NCBI GenBank assembly: GCA_963920525.1
Contig: OY986435.1
Location: 270,477,574-270,541,573 of the forward strand
Length of the DNA: 64,000 bases
DNA from: Dichetophora obliterata
Lineage: Eukaryota > Arthropoda > Insecta > Diptera > Sciomyzidae
Direction: 5' to 3'
The notes beneath the pieces were generated by a model that saw only the letters and a list, made by a program, of their open reading frames with translations, was not told the DNA's origin and searched no databases. Made by a program: the position numbers and the translations under genes. Below are positions 49,168 through 61,445 of this stretch, one piece after another; position 1 is the first letter of the stretch; every line of letters starts with the position of its first letter.

Positions 49168-52100
49168 CGTCCTTATCTGATATGTAGTTTTTATTTTAGA
49201 AAATAAATAAAAAAAATAAAAATTGACAAAAAAGGGCACATGAAATTAACATGAAATCTAATTTTTAAAATTATTTTAAGGATACAGTCTTGTGGGCAGT
49301 AGCTTAAGGAACATTTTGATGCATAAATCGTCCTTTTATGATGTATGGTTTAGAAGTTATGGCTAAAAAATCAAAAAAATCGCAAAAAACCACGTCAAAA
49401 ACTATGATTCTTGTAAAAAATTTTAACTAAGATTCTTGAAAAAAAATCAAATTCCAGAAAACTTTTTTCTGAATATGCAGTCTTGTGTATATATGTATTA
49501 GAAACAATTTGGTGTATAAATCGTCCTTGTAGGATGTATGGTTTGGGAGTTATGAGGGAAAAAGCACATGTTTTTGGCCAGCTTCCACTCCAAAAAGTGT
49601 TCTACAACTCCTAAACTACAAGAGTTAGAGCAAACGGCATCTGGACAAAGGAGTATCCCTTCTTAAGGAAGAGGACCTGGTGCTCATTTTAATGCATGAA
49701 TCGTCCTTATCTGATATGTAGTTTTTATTTTAGAAAATAAATAAAAAAAATAAAAATTGACAAAAAAGGGCACATGAAATTAACATGAAATCTAATTTTT
49801 AAAATTATTTTAATGATACAGTCTTGTGGGCAGTAGCTTAAGGAACATTTTGATGCATAAATCGTCCTTTTATGATGTATGGTTTAGAAGTTATGGCTAA
49901 AAAATCAAAAAAATCGCAAAAAACCACGTCAAAAACTATGATTCATGTAAAAAATTTTAACTAAGATTCTTGAAAAAAATCAAATTCCAGAAAACTTTTT
50001 TCTGAATATGCAGTCTTGTGTATATATGTATTAGAAACAATTTGGTGTATAAATCGTCCTTGTAGGATGTATGGTTTGGGAGTTATGAGGGAAAAAGCAC
50101 ATGTTTTTGGTCAGCTTCCACTCCAAAAAGTGTTCTACTACTCCTAAACTACAAGAGATAGTGCAAACGGCATTTGGACAAAGGAGTATCCCTTCTTAAG
50201 GACAAGGACCTGGTGCTCATTTTAATGCATGAATCGTCCTTATCTGATATGTAGTTTTTATTTTAGAAAATAAATAAAAAAAATAAAAATTGACAAAAAA
50301 GGGCACATGAAATTAACATGAAATCTAATTTTTAAAGTTATTTTAAGGATACAGTCTTGTGGGCAGTAGCTTAAGGAACATTTTGATGCATAAATCGTCC
50401 TTTTATGATGTATGGTTTAGAAGTTATGGCTAAAAAATCAAAAAAATCGCAAAAAACCACGTCAAAAACTATGATTCTTGTAAAAAATTTTAACTAAGAT
50501 TCTTGAAAAAAAATCAAATTCCAGAAAACTTTTTTCTGAATATGCAGTCTTGTGTATATATGTATTAGAAACAATTTGGTGTATAAATCGTCCTTGTAGG
50601 ATGTATGGTTTGGGAGTTATGAGGGAAAAAGCACATGTTTTTGGCCAGCTTCCACTCCAAAAAGTGTTCTACAACTCCTAAACTACAAGAGTTAGAGCAA
50701 ACGGCATCTGGACAAAGGAGTATCCCTTCTTAAGGAAGAGGACCTGGTGCTCATTTTAATGCATGAATCGTCCTTATCTGATATGTAGTTTTTATTTTAG
50801 AAAATAAATAAAAAAAATAAAAATTGACAAAAAAGGGCACATGAAATTAACATGAAATCTAATTTTTAAAATTATTTTAAGGATACAGTCTTGTGGGCAG
50901 TAGCTTAAGGAACATTTTGATGCATAAATCGTCCTTTTATGATGTATGGTTTAGAAGTTATGGCTAAAAAATCAAAAAAATCGCAAAAAACCACGTCAAA
51001 AACTATGATTCATGTAAAAAATTTTAACAAGATTCTTGAAAAAAAATCAAATTCCAGAAAACTTTTTTCTGAATATGCAGTCTTGTGTATATATGTATTA
51101 GAAACAATTGGGTGTATAAATCGTCCTTGTAGGATGTATGGTTTGGGAGTTATGACGGAAAAAGCACATGTCTTTGGCCAGCTTCCACTCCAAAAAGTGT
51201 TCTACAACTCCTAAACTACAAGAGTTAGAGCAAACGGCATCTGGACAAAGGAGTATCCCTTCTTAAGGACGAGGACCTGGTGCTCATTTTAATGCATGAA
51301 TCGTCCTTATCTGATATGTAGTTTTTATTTTAGAAAATAAATAAAAAAAATAAAAATTGACAAAAAAGGGCACATGAAATTAACATGAAATCTAATTTTT
51401 AAAATTATTTTAAGGATACAGTCTTGTGGGCAGTAGCTTAAGGAACATTTTGATGCATAAATCGTTCTTTTATGATGTATGGTTTAGAAGTTATGGCTAA
51501 AAAATCAAAAAAATCGCAAAAAACCACGTCAAAAACTATGATTCATGTAAAAAATTTTAACAAGATTCTTGAAAAAAAATCAAATTCCAGAAACTTTTTT
51601 TTGAATATGCAGTCTTGTGTATATATGTATTAGAAACAATTTGGTGTATAAATCGTCCTTGTAGGATGTATGGTTTGGGAGTTATGACGGAAAAAGCACA
51701 TGTTTTTGGCCAGCTTCCACTCCAAAAAGTGTTCTACAACTCCTAAACTACAAGAGTTAGAGCAAACGGCATCTGGACAAAGGAGTATCCCTTCTTAAGG
51801 ACGAGGACCTGGTGCTCATTTTAATGCATGAATCGTCCTTATCTGATATGTAGTTTTTATTTTAGAAAATAAATAAAAAAAATAAAAATTGACAAAAAAG
51901 GGCACATGAAATTAACATGAAATCTAATTTTTAAAATTATTTTAAGGATACAGTCTTGTGGGCAGTAGCTTAAGGAACATTTTCATGCATAAATCGTCCT
52001 TTTATGATGTATGGTTTAGAAGTTATGGCTAAAAAATCAAAAAAATCGCAAAAAACCACGTCAAAAACTATGATTCTTGTAAAAAATTTTAACTAAGATT

Positions 52101-52367
52101 CTTGAAAAAAAATCAAATTCCAGAAAACTTTTTTCTGAATATGCAGTCTTGTGTATATATGTATTAGAAACAATTTGGTGTATAAATCGTCCTTGTAGGA
52201 TGTATGGTTTGGGAGTTATGACGGAAAAAGCACATGTTTTTGGTCAGCTTCCACTCCAAAAAGTGTTCTACAACTCCTAAACTACAAGAGATAGTGCAAA
52301 CGGCATTTGGACAAAGGAGTATCCCTTCTTAAGGACGAGGACCTGGTGCTCATTTTAATGCATGAAT
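49168..52367 (+). repeat. Six-monomer higher-order segment
   Basis: Monomers at 49168 ('aaggaagagg'), 49702 ('ttttaatgatac', 7-A run, 'ctactactcc'), 50235 ('taaagttat', 'aaggaagagg'), 50769 (aacaag, attgggtg, tgtctttgg), 51302 ('cgttctttt', aacaag, 'cagaaactttt', 532 bp) and 51834 (attttCatg, ggTcag). The first two recur at 52368-53435 (offset about 3200 bp, six monomers) and at 63048 to the right edge. The third to sixth recur at 55040-57172. Confidence 0.77.
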
Positions 52368-55300
52368 CGTCCTTATCTGATATGTAGTTTTTATTTTAGA
52401 AAATAAATAAAAAAAATAAAAATTGACAAAAAAGGGCACATGAAATTAACATGAAATCTAATTTTTAAAATTATTTTAAGGATACAGTCTTGTGGGCAGT
52501 AGCTTAAGGAACATTTTGATGCATAAATCGTCCTTTTATGATGTATGGTTTAGAAGTTATGGCTAAAAAAATCAAAAAAATCGCAAAAAACCACGTCAAA
52601 AACTATGATTCTTGTAAAAAATTTTAACTAAGATTCTTGAAAAAAAATCAAATTCCAGAAAACTTTTTTCTGAATATGCAGTCTTGTGTATATATGTATT
52701 AGAAACAATTTGGTGTATAAATCGTCCTTGTAGGATGTATGGTTTGGGAGTTATGAGGGAAAAAGCACATGTTTTTGGCCAGCTTCCACTCCAAAAAGTG
52801 TTCTACAACTCCTAAACTACAAGAGTTAGAGCAAACGGCATCTGGACAAAGGAGTATCCCTTCTTAAGGAAGAGGACCTGGTGCTCATTTTAATGCATGA
52901 ATCGTCCTTATCTGATATGTAGTTTTTATTTTAGAAAATAAATAAAAAAAATAAAAATTGACAAAAAAGGGCACATGAAATTAACATGAAATCTAATTTT
53001 TAAAATTATTTTAATGATACAGTCTTATGGGCAGTAGCTTAAGGAACATTTTGATGCATAAATCGTCCTTTTATGATGTATGGTTTAGAAGTTATGGCTA
53101 AAAAATCAAAAAAATCGCAAAAAACCACGTCAAAAACTATGATTCATGTAAAAAATTTTAACTAAGATTCTTGAAAAAAATCAAATTCCAGAAAACTTTT
53201 TTCTGAATATGCAGTCTTGTGTATATATGTATTAGAAACAATTTGGTGTATAAATCGTCCTTGTAGGATGTATGGTTTGGGAGTTATGAGGGAAAAAGCA
53301 CATGTTTTTGGTCAGCTTCCACTCCAAAAAGTGTTCTACTACTCCTAAACTACAAGAGATAGTGCAAACGGCATTTGGACAAAGGAGTATCCCTTCTTAA
53401 GGACGAGGACCTGGTGCTCATTTTAATGCATGAATCGTCCTTATCTGATATGTAGTTTTTATTTTAGAAAATAAATAAAAAAAATAAAAATTGACAAAAA
53501 AGGGCACATGAAATTAACATGAAATCTAATTTTTAAAATTATTTTAAGGATACAGTCTTGTGGGCAGTAGCTTAAGGAACATTTTCATGCATAAATCGTC
53601 CTTTTATGATGTATGGTTTAGAAGTTATGGCTAAAAAATCAAAAAAATCGCAAAAAACCACGTCAAAAACTATGATTCATGTAAAAAATTTTAACTAAGA
53701 TTCTTGAAAAAAAATCAAATTCCAGAAAACTTTTTTCTGAATATGCAGTCTTGTGTATATATGTATTAGAAACAATTTGGTGTATAAATCGTCCTTGTAG
53801 GATGTATGGTTTGGGAGTTATGACGGAAAAAGCACATGTTTTTGGTCAGCTTCCACTCCAAAAAGTGTTCTACAACTCCTAAACTACAAGAGATAGTGCA
53901 AACGGCATTTGAACAAAGGAGTATCCCTTCTTAAGGACGAGGACCTGGTGCTCATTTTAATGCATGAATCGTCCTTATCTGATATGTAGTTTTTATTTTA
54001 GAAAATAAATAAAAAAAATAAAAATTGACAAAAAAGGGCACATGAAATTAACATGAAATCTAATTTTTAAAATTATTTTAAGGATACAGTCTTATGAACA
54101 GTAGCTTAAGGAACATTTTGATGCATAAATCGTCCTTTTATGATGTATGGTTTAGAAGTTATGGCTAAAAAATCAAAAAAATCGCAAAAAACCACGTCAA
54201 AAACTATGATTCATGTAAAAAATTTTAACAAGATTCTTGAAAAAAAAATCAAATTCCAGAAAACTTTTTTCTGAATATGCAGTCTTGTGTATATATGTAT
54301 TAGAAACAATTGGGTGTATAAATCGTCCTTGTAGGATGTATGGTTTGGGAGTTATGACGGAAAAAGCACATGTCTTTGGCCAGCTTCCACTCCAAAAAGT
54401 GTTCTACAACTCCTAAACTACAAGAGTTAGAGCAAACGGCATCTGGACAAAGGAGTATCCCTTCTTAAGGACGAGGACCTGGTGCTCATTTTAATGCATG
54501 AATCGTCCTTATCTGATATGTAGTTTTTATTTTAGAAAATAAATAAAAAAAATAAAAATTGACAAAAAAGGGCACATGAAATTAACATGAAATCTAATTT
54601 TTAAAATTATTTTAAGGATACAGTCTTGTGGGCAGTAGCTTAAGGAACATTTTGATGCATAAATCGTTCTTTTATGATGTATGGCTTAGAAGTTATGGCT
54701 AAAAAATCAAAAAAATCGCAAAAAACCACGTCAAAAACTATGATTCATGTAAAAAATTTTAACAAGATTCTTGAAAAAAAAAAATCAAATTCCAGAAAAC
54801 TTTTTTTTGAATATGCAGTCTTGTGTATATATGTATTAGAAACAATTTGGTGTATAAATCGTCCTTGTAGGATGTATGGTTTGGGAGTTATGACGGAAAA
54901 AGCACATGTTTTTGGCCAGCTTCCACTCCAAAAAGTGTTCTACAACTCCTAAACTACAAGAGATAGTGCAAACGGCATTTGGACAAAGGAGTATCCCTTC
55001 TTAAGGACGAGGACCTGGTGCTCATTTTAATGCATGAATCGTCCTTATCTGATATGTAGTTTTTATTTTAGAAAATAAATAAAAAAAATAAAAATTGACA
55101 AAAAAGGGCACATGAAATTAACATGAAATCTAATTTTTAAAATTATTTTAAGGATACAGTCTTGTGGGCAGTAGCTTAAGGAACATTTTGATGCATAAAT
55201 CGTCCTTTTATGATGTATGGTTTAGAAGTTATGGCTAAAAAATCAAAAAAATCGCAAAAAACCACGTCAAAAACTATGATTCTTGTAAAAAATTTTAACT

Positions 55301-57172
55301 AAGATTCTTGAAAAAAAATCAAATTCCAGAAAACTTTTTTCTGAATATGCAGTCTTGTGTATATATGTATTAGAAACAATTTGGTGTATAAATCGTCCTT
55401 GTAGGATGTATGGTTTGGGAGTTATGACGGAAAAAGCACATGTTTTTGGCCAGCTTCCACTCCAAAAAGTGTTCTACAACTCCTAAACTACAAGAGTTAG
55501 AGCAAACGGCATCTGGACAAAGGAGTATCCCTTCTTAAGGAAGAGGACCTGGTGCTCATTTTAATGCATGAATCGTCCTTATCTGATATGTAGTTTTTAT
55601 TTTAGAAAATAAATAAAAAAAATAAAAATTGACAAAAAAGGGCACATGAAATTAACATGAAATCTAATTTTTAAAATTATTTTAAGGATACAGTCTTGTG
55701 GGCAGTAGCTTAAGGAACATTTTGATGCATAAATCGTCCTTTTATGATGTATGGTTTAGAAGTTATGGCTAAAAAATCAAAAAAATCGCAAAAAACCACG
55801 TCAAAAACTATGATTCATGTAAAAAATTTTAACAAGATTCTTGAAAAAAAATCAAATTCCAGAAAACTTTTTTCTGAATATGCAGTCTTGTGTATATATG
55901 TATTAGAAACAATTGGGTGTATAAATCGTCCTTGTAGGATGTATGGTTTGGGAGTTATGACGGAAAAAGCACATGTCTTTGGCCAGCTTCCACTCCAAAA
56001 AGTGTTCTACAACTCCTAAACTACAAGAGTTAGAGCAAACGGCATCTGGACAAAGGAGTATCCCTTCTTAAGGACGAGGACCTGGTGCTCATTTTAATGC
56101 ATGAATCGTCCTTATCTGATATGTAGTTTTTATTTTAGAAAATAAATAAAAAAAATAAAAATTGACAAAAAAGGGTACATGAAATTAACATGAAATCTAA
56201 TTTTTAAAATTATTTTAAGGATACAGTCTTGTGGGCAGTAGCTTAAGGAACATTTTGATGCATAAATCGTCCTTTTATGATGTATGGTTTAGAAGTTATG
56301 GCTAAAAAATCAAAAAAATCGCAAAAAACCACGTCAAAAACTATGATTCATGTAAAAAATTTTAACAAGATTCTTGAAAAAAAATCAAATTCCAGAAACT
56401 TTTTTTTGAATATGCAGTCTTGTGTATATATGTATTAGAAACAATTTGGTGTATAAATCGTCCTTGTAGGATGTATGGTTTGGGAGTTATGACGGAAAAA
56501 GCACATGTTTTTGGCCAGCTTCCACTCCAAAAAGTGTTCTACAACTCCTAAACTACAAGAGTTAGAGCAAACGGCATCTGGACAAAGGAGTATCCCTTCT
56601 TAAGGACGAGGACCTGGTGCTCATTTTAATGCATGAATCGTCCTTATCTGATATGTAGTTTTTATTTTAGAAAATAAATAAAAAAAATAAAAATTGACAG
56701 AAAAGGGCACATGAAATTAACATGAAATCTAATTTTTAAAATTATTTTAAGGATACAGTCTTGTGGGCAGTAGCTTAAGGAACATTTTCATGCATAAATC
56801 GTCCTTTTATGATGTATGGTTTAGAAGTTATGGCTAAAAAATCAAAAAAATCGCAAAAAACCACGTCAAAAACTATGATTCTTGTAAAAAATTTTAACTA
56901 AGATTCTTGAAAAAAAATCAAATTCCAGAAAACTTTTTTCTGAATATGCAGTCTTGTGTATATATGTATTAGAAACAATTTGGTGTATAAATCGTCCTTG
57001 TAGGATGTATGGTTTGGGAGTTATGACGGAAAAAGCACATGTTTTTGGTCAGCTTCCACTCCAAAAAGTGTTCTACAACTCCTAAACTACAAGAGATAGT
57101 GCAACCGGCATTTGGACAAAGGAGTATCCCTTCTTAAGGACGAGGACCTGGTGCTCATTTTAATGCATGAAT
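52368..57172 (+). repeat. Nine-monomer higher-order segment
   Basis: Monomers at 52368 (extra A in 'aaaaaaatc'), 52903 (l-like, 7-A run), 53436, 53970 ('cttatgaacag', attgggtg), 54504 ('cgttctttt', 'tatggcttag', 11-A run, 536 bp), 55040 ('aaggaagagg'), 55574 (attgggtg), 56107 ('cagaaactttt', 'gggtacatg', 532 bp) and 56639 ('gacagaaaag', 'gcaaccggc'). The 55040-57172 run plus the next monomer match 50235-52902 at about 4805 bp, or nine monomers. The 532-bp 'cagaaactttt' form is a shared private mark. Confidence 0.77.
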
Positions 57173-60100
57173 CGTCCTTATCTGATATGTAGTTTTTATT
57201 TTAGAAAATAAATAAAAAAATAAAAATTGACAAAAAAGGGCACATGAAATTAACATGAAATCTAATTTTTAAAATTATTTTAAGGATACAGTCTTGTGGG
57301 CAGTAGCTTAAGGAACATTTTGATGCATAAATCGTCCTTTTATGATGTATGGTTTAGAAGTTATGGCTAAAAAAATCAAAAAAATCGCAAAAAACCACGT
57401 CAAAAACTATGATTCTTGTAAAAAATTTTAACTAAGATTCTTGAAAAAAAATCAAATTCCAGAAAACTTTTTTCTGAATATGCAGTCTTGTGTATATATG
57501 TATTAGAAACAATTTGGTGTATAAATCGTCCTTGTAGGATGTATGGTTTGGGAGTTATGACGGAAAAAGCACATGTTTTTGGCCAGCTTCCACTCCAAAA
57601 AGTGTTCTACAACTCCTAAACTACAAGAGTTAGAGCAAACGGCATCTGGACAAAGGAGTATCCCTTCTTAAGGACGACGACCTGGTGCTCATTTTAATGC
57701 ATGAATCGTCCTTATCTGATATGTAGTTTTTATTTTAGAAAATAAATAAAAAAAATAAAAATTGACAAAAAAGGGCACATGAAATTAACATGAAATCTAA
57801 TTTTTAAAATTATTTTAAGGATACAGTCTTGTGGGCAGTAGCTTAAGGAACATTTTCATGCATAAATCGTCCTTTTATGATGTATGGTTTAGAAGTTATG
57901 GCTAAAAAATCAAAAAAATCGCAAAAAACCACGTCAAAAACTATGATTCTTGTAAAAAATTTTAACTAAGATTCTTGAAAAAAAATCAAATTCCAGAAAA
58001 CTTTTTTCTGAATATGCAGTCTTGTGTATATATGTATTAGAAACAATTTGGTGTATAAATCGTCCTTGTAGGATGTATGGTTTGGGAGTTATGACGGAAA
58101 AAGCACATGTTTTTGGTCAGCTTCCACTCCAAAAAGTGTTCTACAACTCCTAAACTACAAGAGATAGTGCAAACGGCATTTGGACAAAGGAGTATCCCTT
58201 CTTAAGGACGAGGACCTGGTGCTCATTTTAATGCATGAATCGTCCTTATCTGATATGTAGTTTTTATTTTAGAAAATAAATAAAAAAAATAAAAATTGAC
58301 AAAAAAGGGCACATGAAATTAACATGAAATCTAATTTTTAAAATTATTTTAAGGATACAGTCTTGTGGGCAGTAGCTTAAGGAACATTTTGATGCATAAA
58401 TCGTCCTTTTATGATGTATGGTTTAGAAGTTATGGCTAAAAAATCAAAAAAATCGCAAAAAACCACGTCAAAAACTATGATTCTTGTAAAAAATTTTAAC
58501 TAAGATTCTTGAAAAAAAATCAAATTCCAGAAAACTTTTTTCTGAATATGCAGTCTTGTGTATATATGTATTAGAAACAATTTGGTGTATAAATCGTCCT
58601 TGTAGGATGTATGGTTTGGGAGTTATGACGGAAAAAGCACATGTCTTTGGCCAGCTTCCACTCCAAAAAGTGTTCTACAACTCCTAAACTACAAGAGTTA
58701 GAGCAAACGGCATCTGGACAAAGGAGTATCCCTTCTTAAGGACGAGGACCTGGTGCTCATTTTAATGCATGAATCGTCCTTATCTGATATGTAGTTTTTA
58801 TTTTAGAAAATAAATAAAAAAAATAAAAATTGACAAAAAAGGGCACATGAAATTAACATGAAATCTAATTTTTAAAATTATTTTAAGGATACAGTCTTGT
58901 GGGCAGTAGCTTAAGGAACATTTTGATGCATAAATCGTCCTTTTATGATGTATGGTTTAGAAGTTATGGCTAAAAAAATCAAAAAAATCGCAAAAAACCA
59001 CGTCAAAAACTATGATTCTTGTAAAAAATTTTAACTAAGATTCTTGAAAAAAAATCAAATTCCAGAAAACTTTTTTCTGAATATGCAGTCTTGTGTATAT
59101 ATGTATTAGAAACAATTTGGTGTATAAATCGTCCTTGTAGGATGTATGGTTTGGGAGTTATGACGGAAAAAGCACATGTTTTTGGCCAGCTTCCACTCCA
59201 AAAAGTGTTCTACAACTCCTAAACTACAAGAGTTAGAGCAAACGGCATCTGGACAAAGGAGTATCCCTTCTTAAGGACGACGACCTGGTGCTCATTTTAA
59301 TGCATGAATCGTCCTTATCTGATATGTAGTTTTTATTTTAGAAAATAAATAAAAAAAATAAAAATTGACAAAAAAGGGCACATGAAATTAACATGAAATC
59401 TAATTTTTAAAATTATTTTAAGGATACAGTCTTGTGGGCAGTAGCTTAAGGAACATTTTCATGCATAAATCGTCCTTTTATGATGTATGGTTTAGAAGTT
59501 ATGGCTAAAAAATCAAAAAAATCGCAAAAAACCACGTCAAAAACTATGATTCTTGTAAAAAATTTTAACTAAGATTCTTGAAAAAAAATCAAATTCCAGA
59601 AAACTTTTTTCTGAATATGCAGTCTTGTGTATATATGTATTAGAAACAATTTGGTGTATAAATCGTCCTTGTAGGATGTATGGTTTGGGAGTTATGACGG
59701 AAAAAGCACATGTTTTTGGTCAGCTTCCACTCCAAAAAGTGTTCTACAACTCCTAAACTACAAGAGATAGTGCAAACGGCATTTGGACAAAGGAGTATCC
59801 CTTCTTAAGGACGAGGACCTGGTGCTCATTTTAATGCATGAATCGTCCTTATCTGATATGTAGTTTTTATTTTAGAAAATAAATAAAAAAAATAAAAATT
59901 GACAAAAAAGGGCACATGAAATTAACATGAAATCTAATTTTTAAAATTATTTTAAGGATACAGTCTTGTGGGCAGTAGCTTAAGGAACATTTTGATGCAT
60001 AAATCGTCCTTTTATGATGTATGGTTTAGAAGTTATGGCTAAAAAATCAAAAAAATCGCAAAAAACCACGTCAAAAACTATGATTCTTGTAAAAAATTTT

Positions 60101-60377
60101 AACTAAGATTCTTGAAAAAAAATCAAATTCCAGAAAACTTTTTTCTGAATATGCAGTCTTGTGTATATATGTATTAGAAACAATTTGGTGTATAAATCGT
60201 CCTTGTAGGATGTATGGTTTGGGAGTTATGACGGAAAAAGCACATGTCTTTGGCCAGCTTCCACTCCAAAAAGTGTTCTACAACTCCTAAACTACAAGAG
60301 TTAGAGCAAACGGCATCTGGACAAAGGAGTATCCCTTCTTAAGGACGAGGACCTGGTGCTCATTTTAATGCATGAAT
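57173..60377 (+). repeat. Three-monomer unit duplicated in tandem (offset 1602 bp)
   Basis: Monomers at 57173, 57707 and 58241 repeat at 58775, 59310 and 59844. Unit 1 has the extra A ('gctaaaaaaatc') and the private 'gacgacgacc' (near 57676 and 59278). Unit 2 has attttCatg, ggTcag and ATAGTG. Unit 3 has CTT, tgtctttgg and TTAGAG. The only difference I noticed is a 7- versus 8-A run in unit 1, so this is among the most recent duplications in the window. Confidence 0.84.
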
Positions 60378-60911
60378 CGTCCTTATCTGATATGTAGTTT
60401 TTATTTTAGAAAATAAATAAAAAAAATAAAAATTGACAAAAAAGGGCACATGAAATTAACATGAAATCTAATTTTTAAAATTATTTTAAGGATACAGTCT
60501 TGTGGGCAGTAGCTTAAGGAACATTTTCATGCATAAATCGTCCTTTTATGATGTATGGTTTAGAAGTTATGGCTAAAAAGTCAAAAAAATCGCAAAAAAC
60601 CACGTCAAAAACTATGATTCTTGTAAAAAATTTTAACTAAGATTCTTGAAAAAAAAACAAATTCCAGAAAACTTTTTTCTGAATATGCAGTCTTGTGTAT
60701 ATATGTATTAGAAACAATTTGGTGTATAAATCGTCCTTGTAGGATGTATGGTTTGGGAGTTATGACGGAAAAAGCACATGTTTTTGGCCAGCTTCCACTC
60801 CAAAAAGTGTTCTACAACTCCTAAACTACAAGAGTTAGAGCAAACGGCATCTGGACAAAGGAGTATCCCTTCTTAAGGACGAGGACCTGGTGCTCATTTT
60901 AATGCATGAAT
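60378..60911 (+). repeat. Monomer with small private changes
   Basis: Has attttCatg, CTT and TTAGAG, with 'aaaaagtcaaa' near 60578 and 'aaaaaaaacaaattcc' near 60656, where T of the usual 'aatcaaa' has become A. It marks the end of the trimer run and precedes the most divergent unit. Confidence 0.75.
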
Positions 60912-61445
60912 CGTCCTTATCTGATATGTAGTTTTTATTTTAGAAAATAAATAAAAAAAATAAAAATTGACAAAAAAGGGCACATGAAATTAACATGAAA
61001 TCTAATTTTTAAAATTATTTTAAGGATACAGTCTTGTGGGCAGTAGCTTAAGGAACATTTTGATGCATAAATCGTCCGTTTCTGATGTACGGTTTAGAAG
61101 TTATGGCTAAAAAATCAAAAAAATCGCAAAAAACCACGTCAAAAACTATGATTCTTGTAAAAAATTTTAACTAAGATTCTTGAAAAAAAATCAAATTCCA
61201 GAAAACTTTTTTCTGAATATGCAGTCTTGTGTATATATGTATTAGAAACAATTTGGTGTATAAATCGTCCTTGTCGGATGTATGGTTTGGGAGTTATTAA
61301 GGCAAAAGCACATGTTTTTGGCCAGCATCCACTCCAAAAAGTGTTCTACAACTCCTAAACTACAAGAGATAGAGCAAACGGCATTTGGACAAAGGATTAT
61401 CCCTTTTTAAGGACGAGGACCTGGTGCTCATTTTAATGCATGAAT
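60912..61445 (+). repeat. Most divergent full-length monomer
   Basis: It keeps the 534-bp length but carries a set of private changes: 'cgtccgtttctgatgtacgg' near 61074, 'ttgtcggatg' near 61272, 'gttattaaggcaaaag' near 61295, 'cagcatcc' near 61324, the hybrid 'gagatagagc' near 61367, 'aaaggattatc' near 61394 and 'cccttttta' near 61402. Both the B core and the flank of the C core are hit. It looks older or less often homogenised than its neighbours. Confidence 0.8.
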
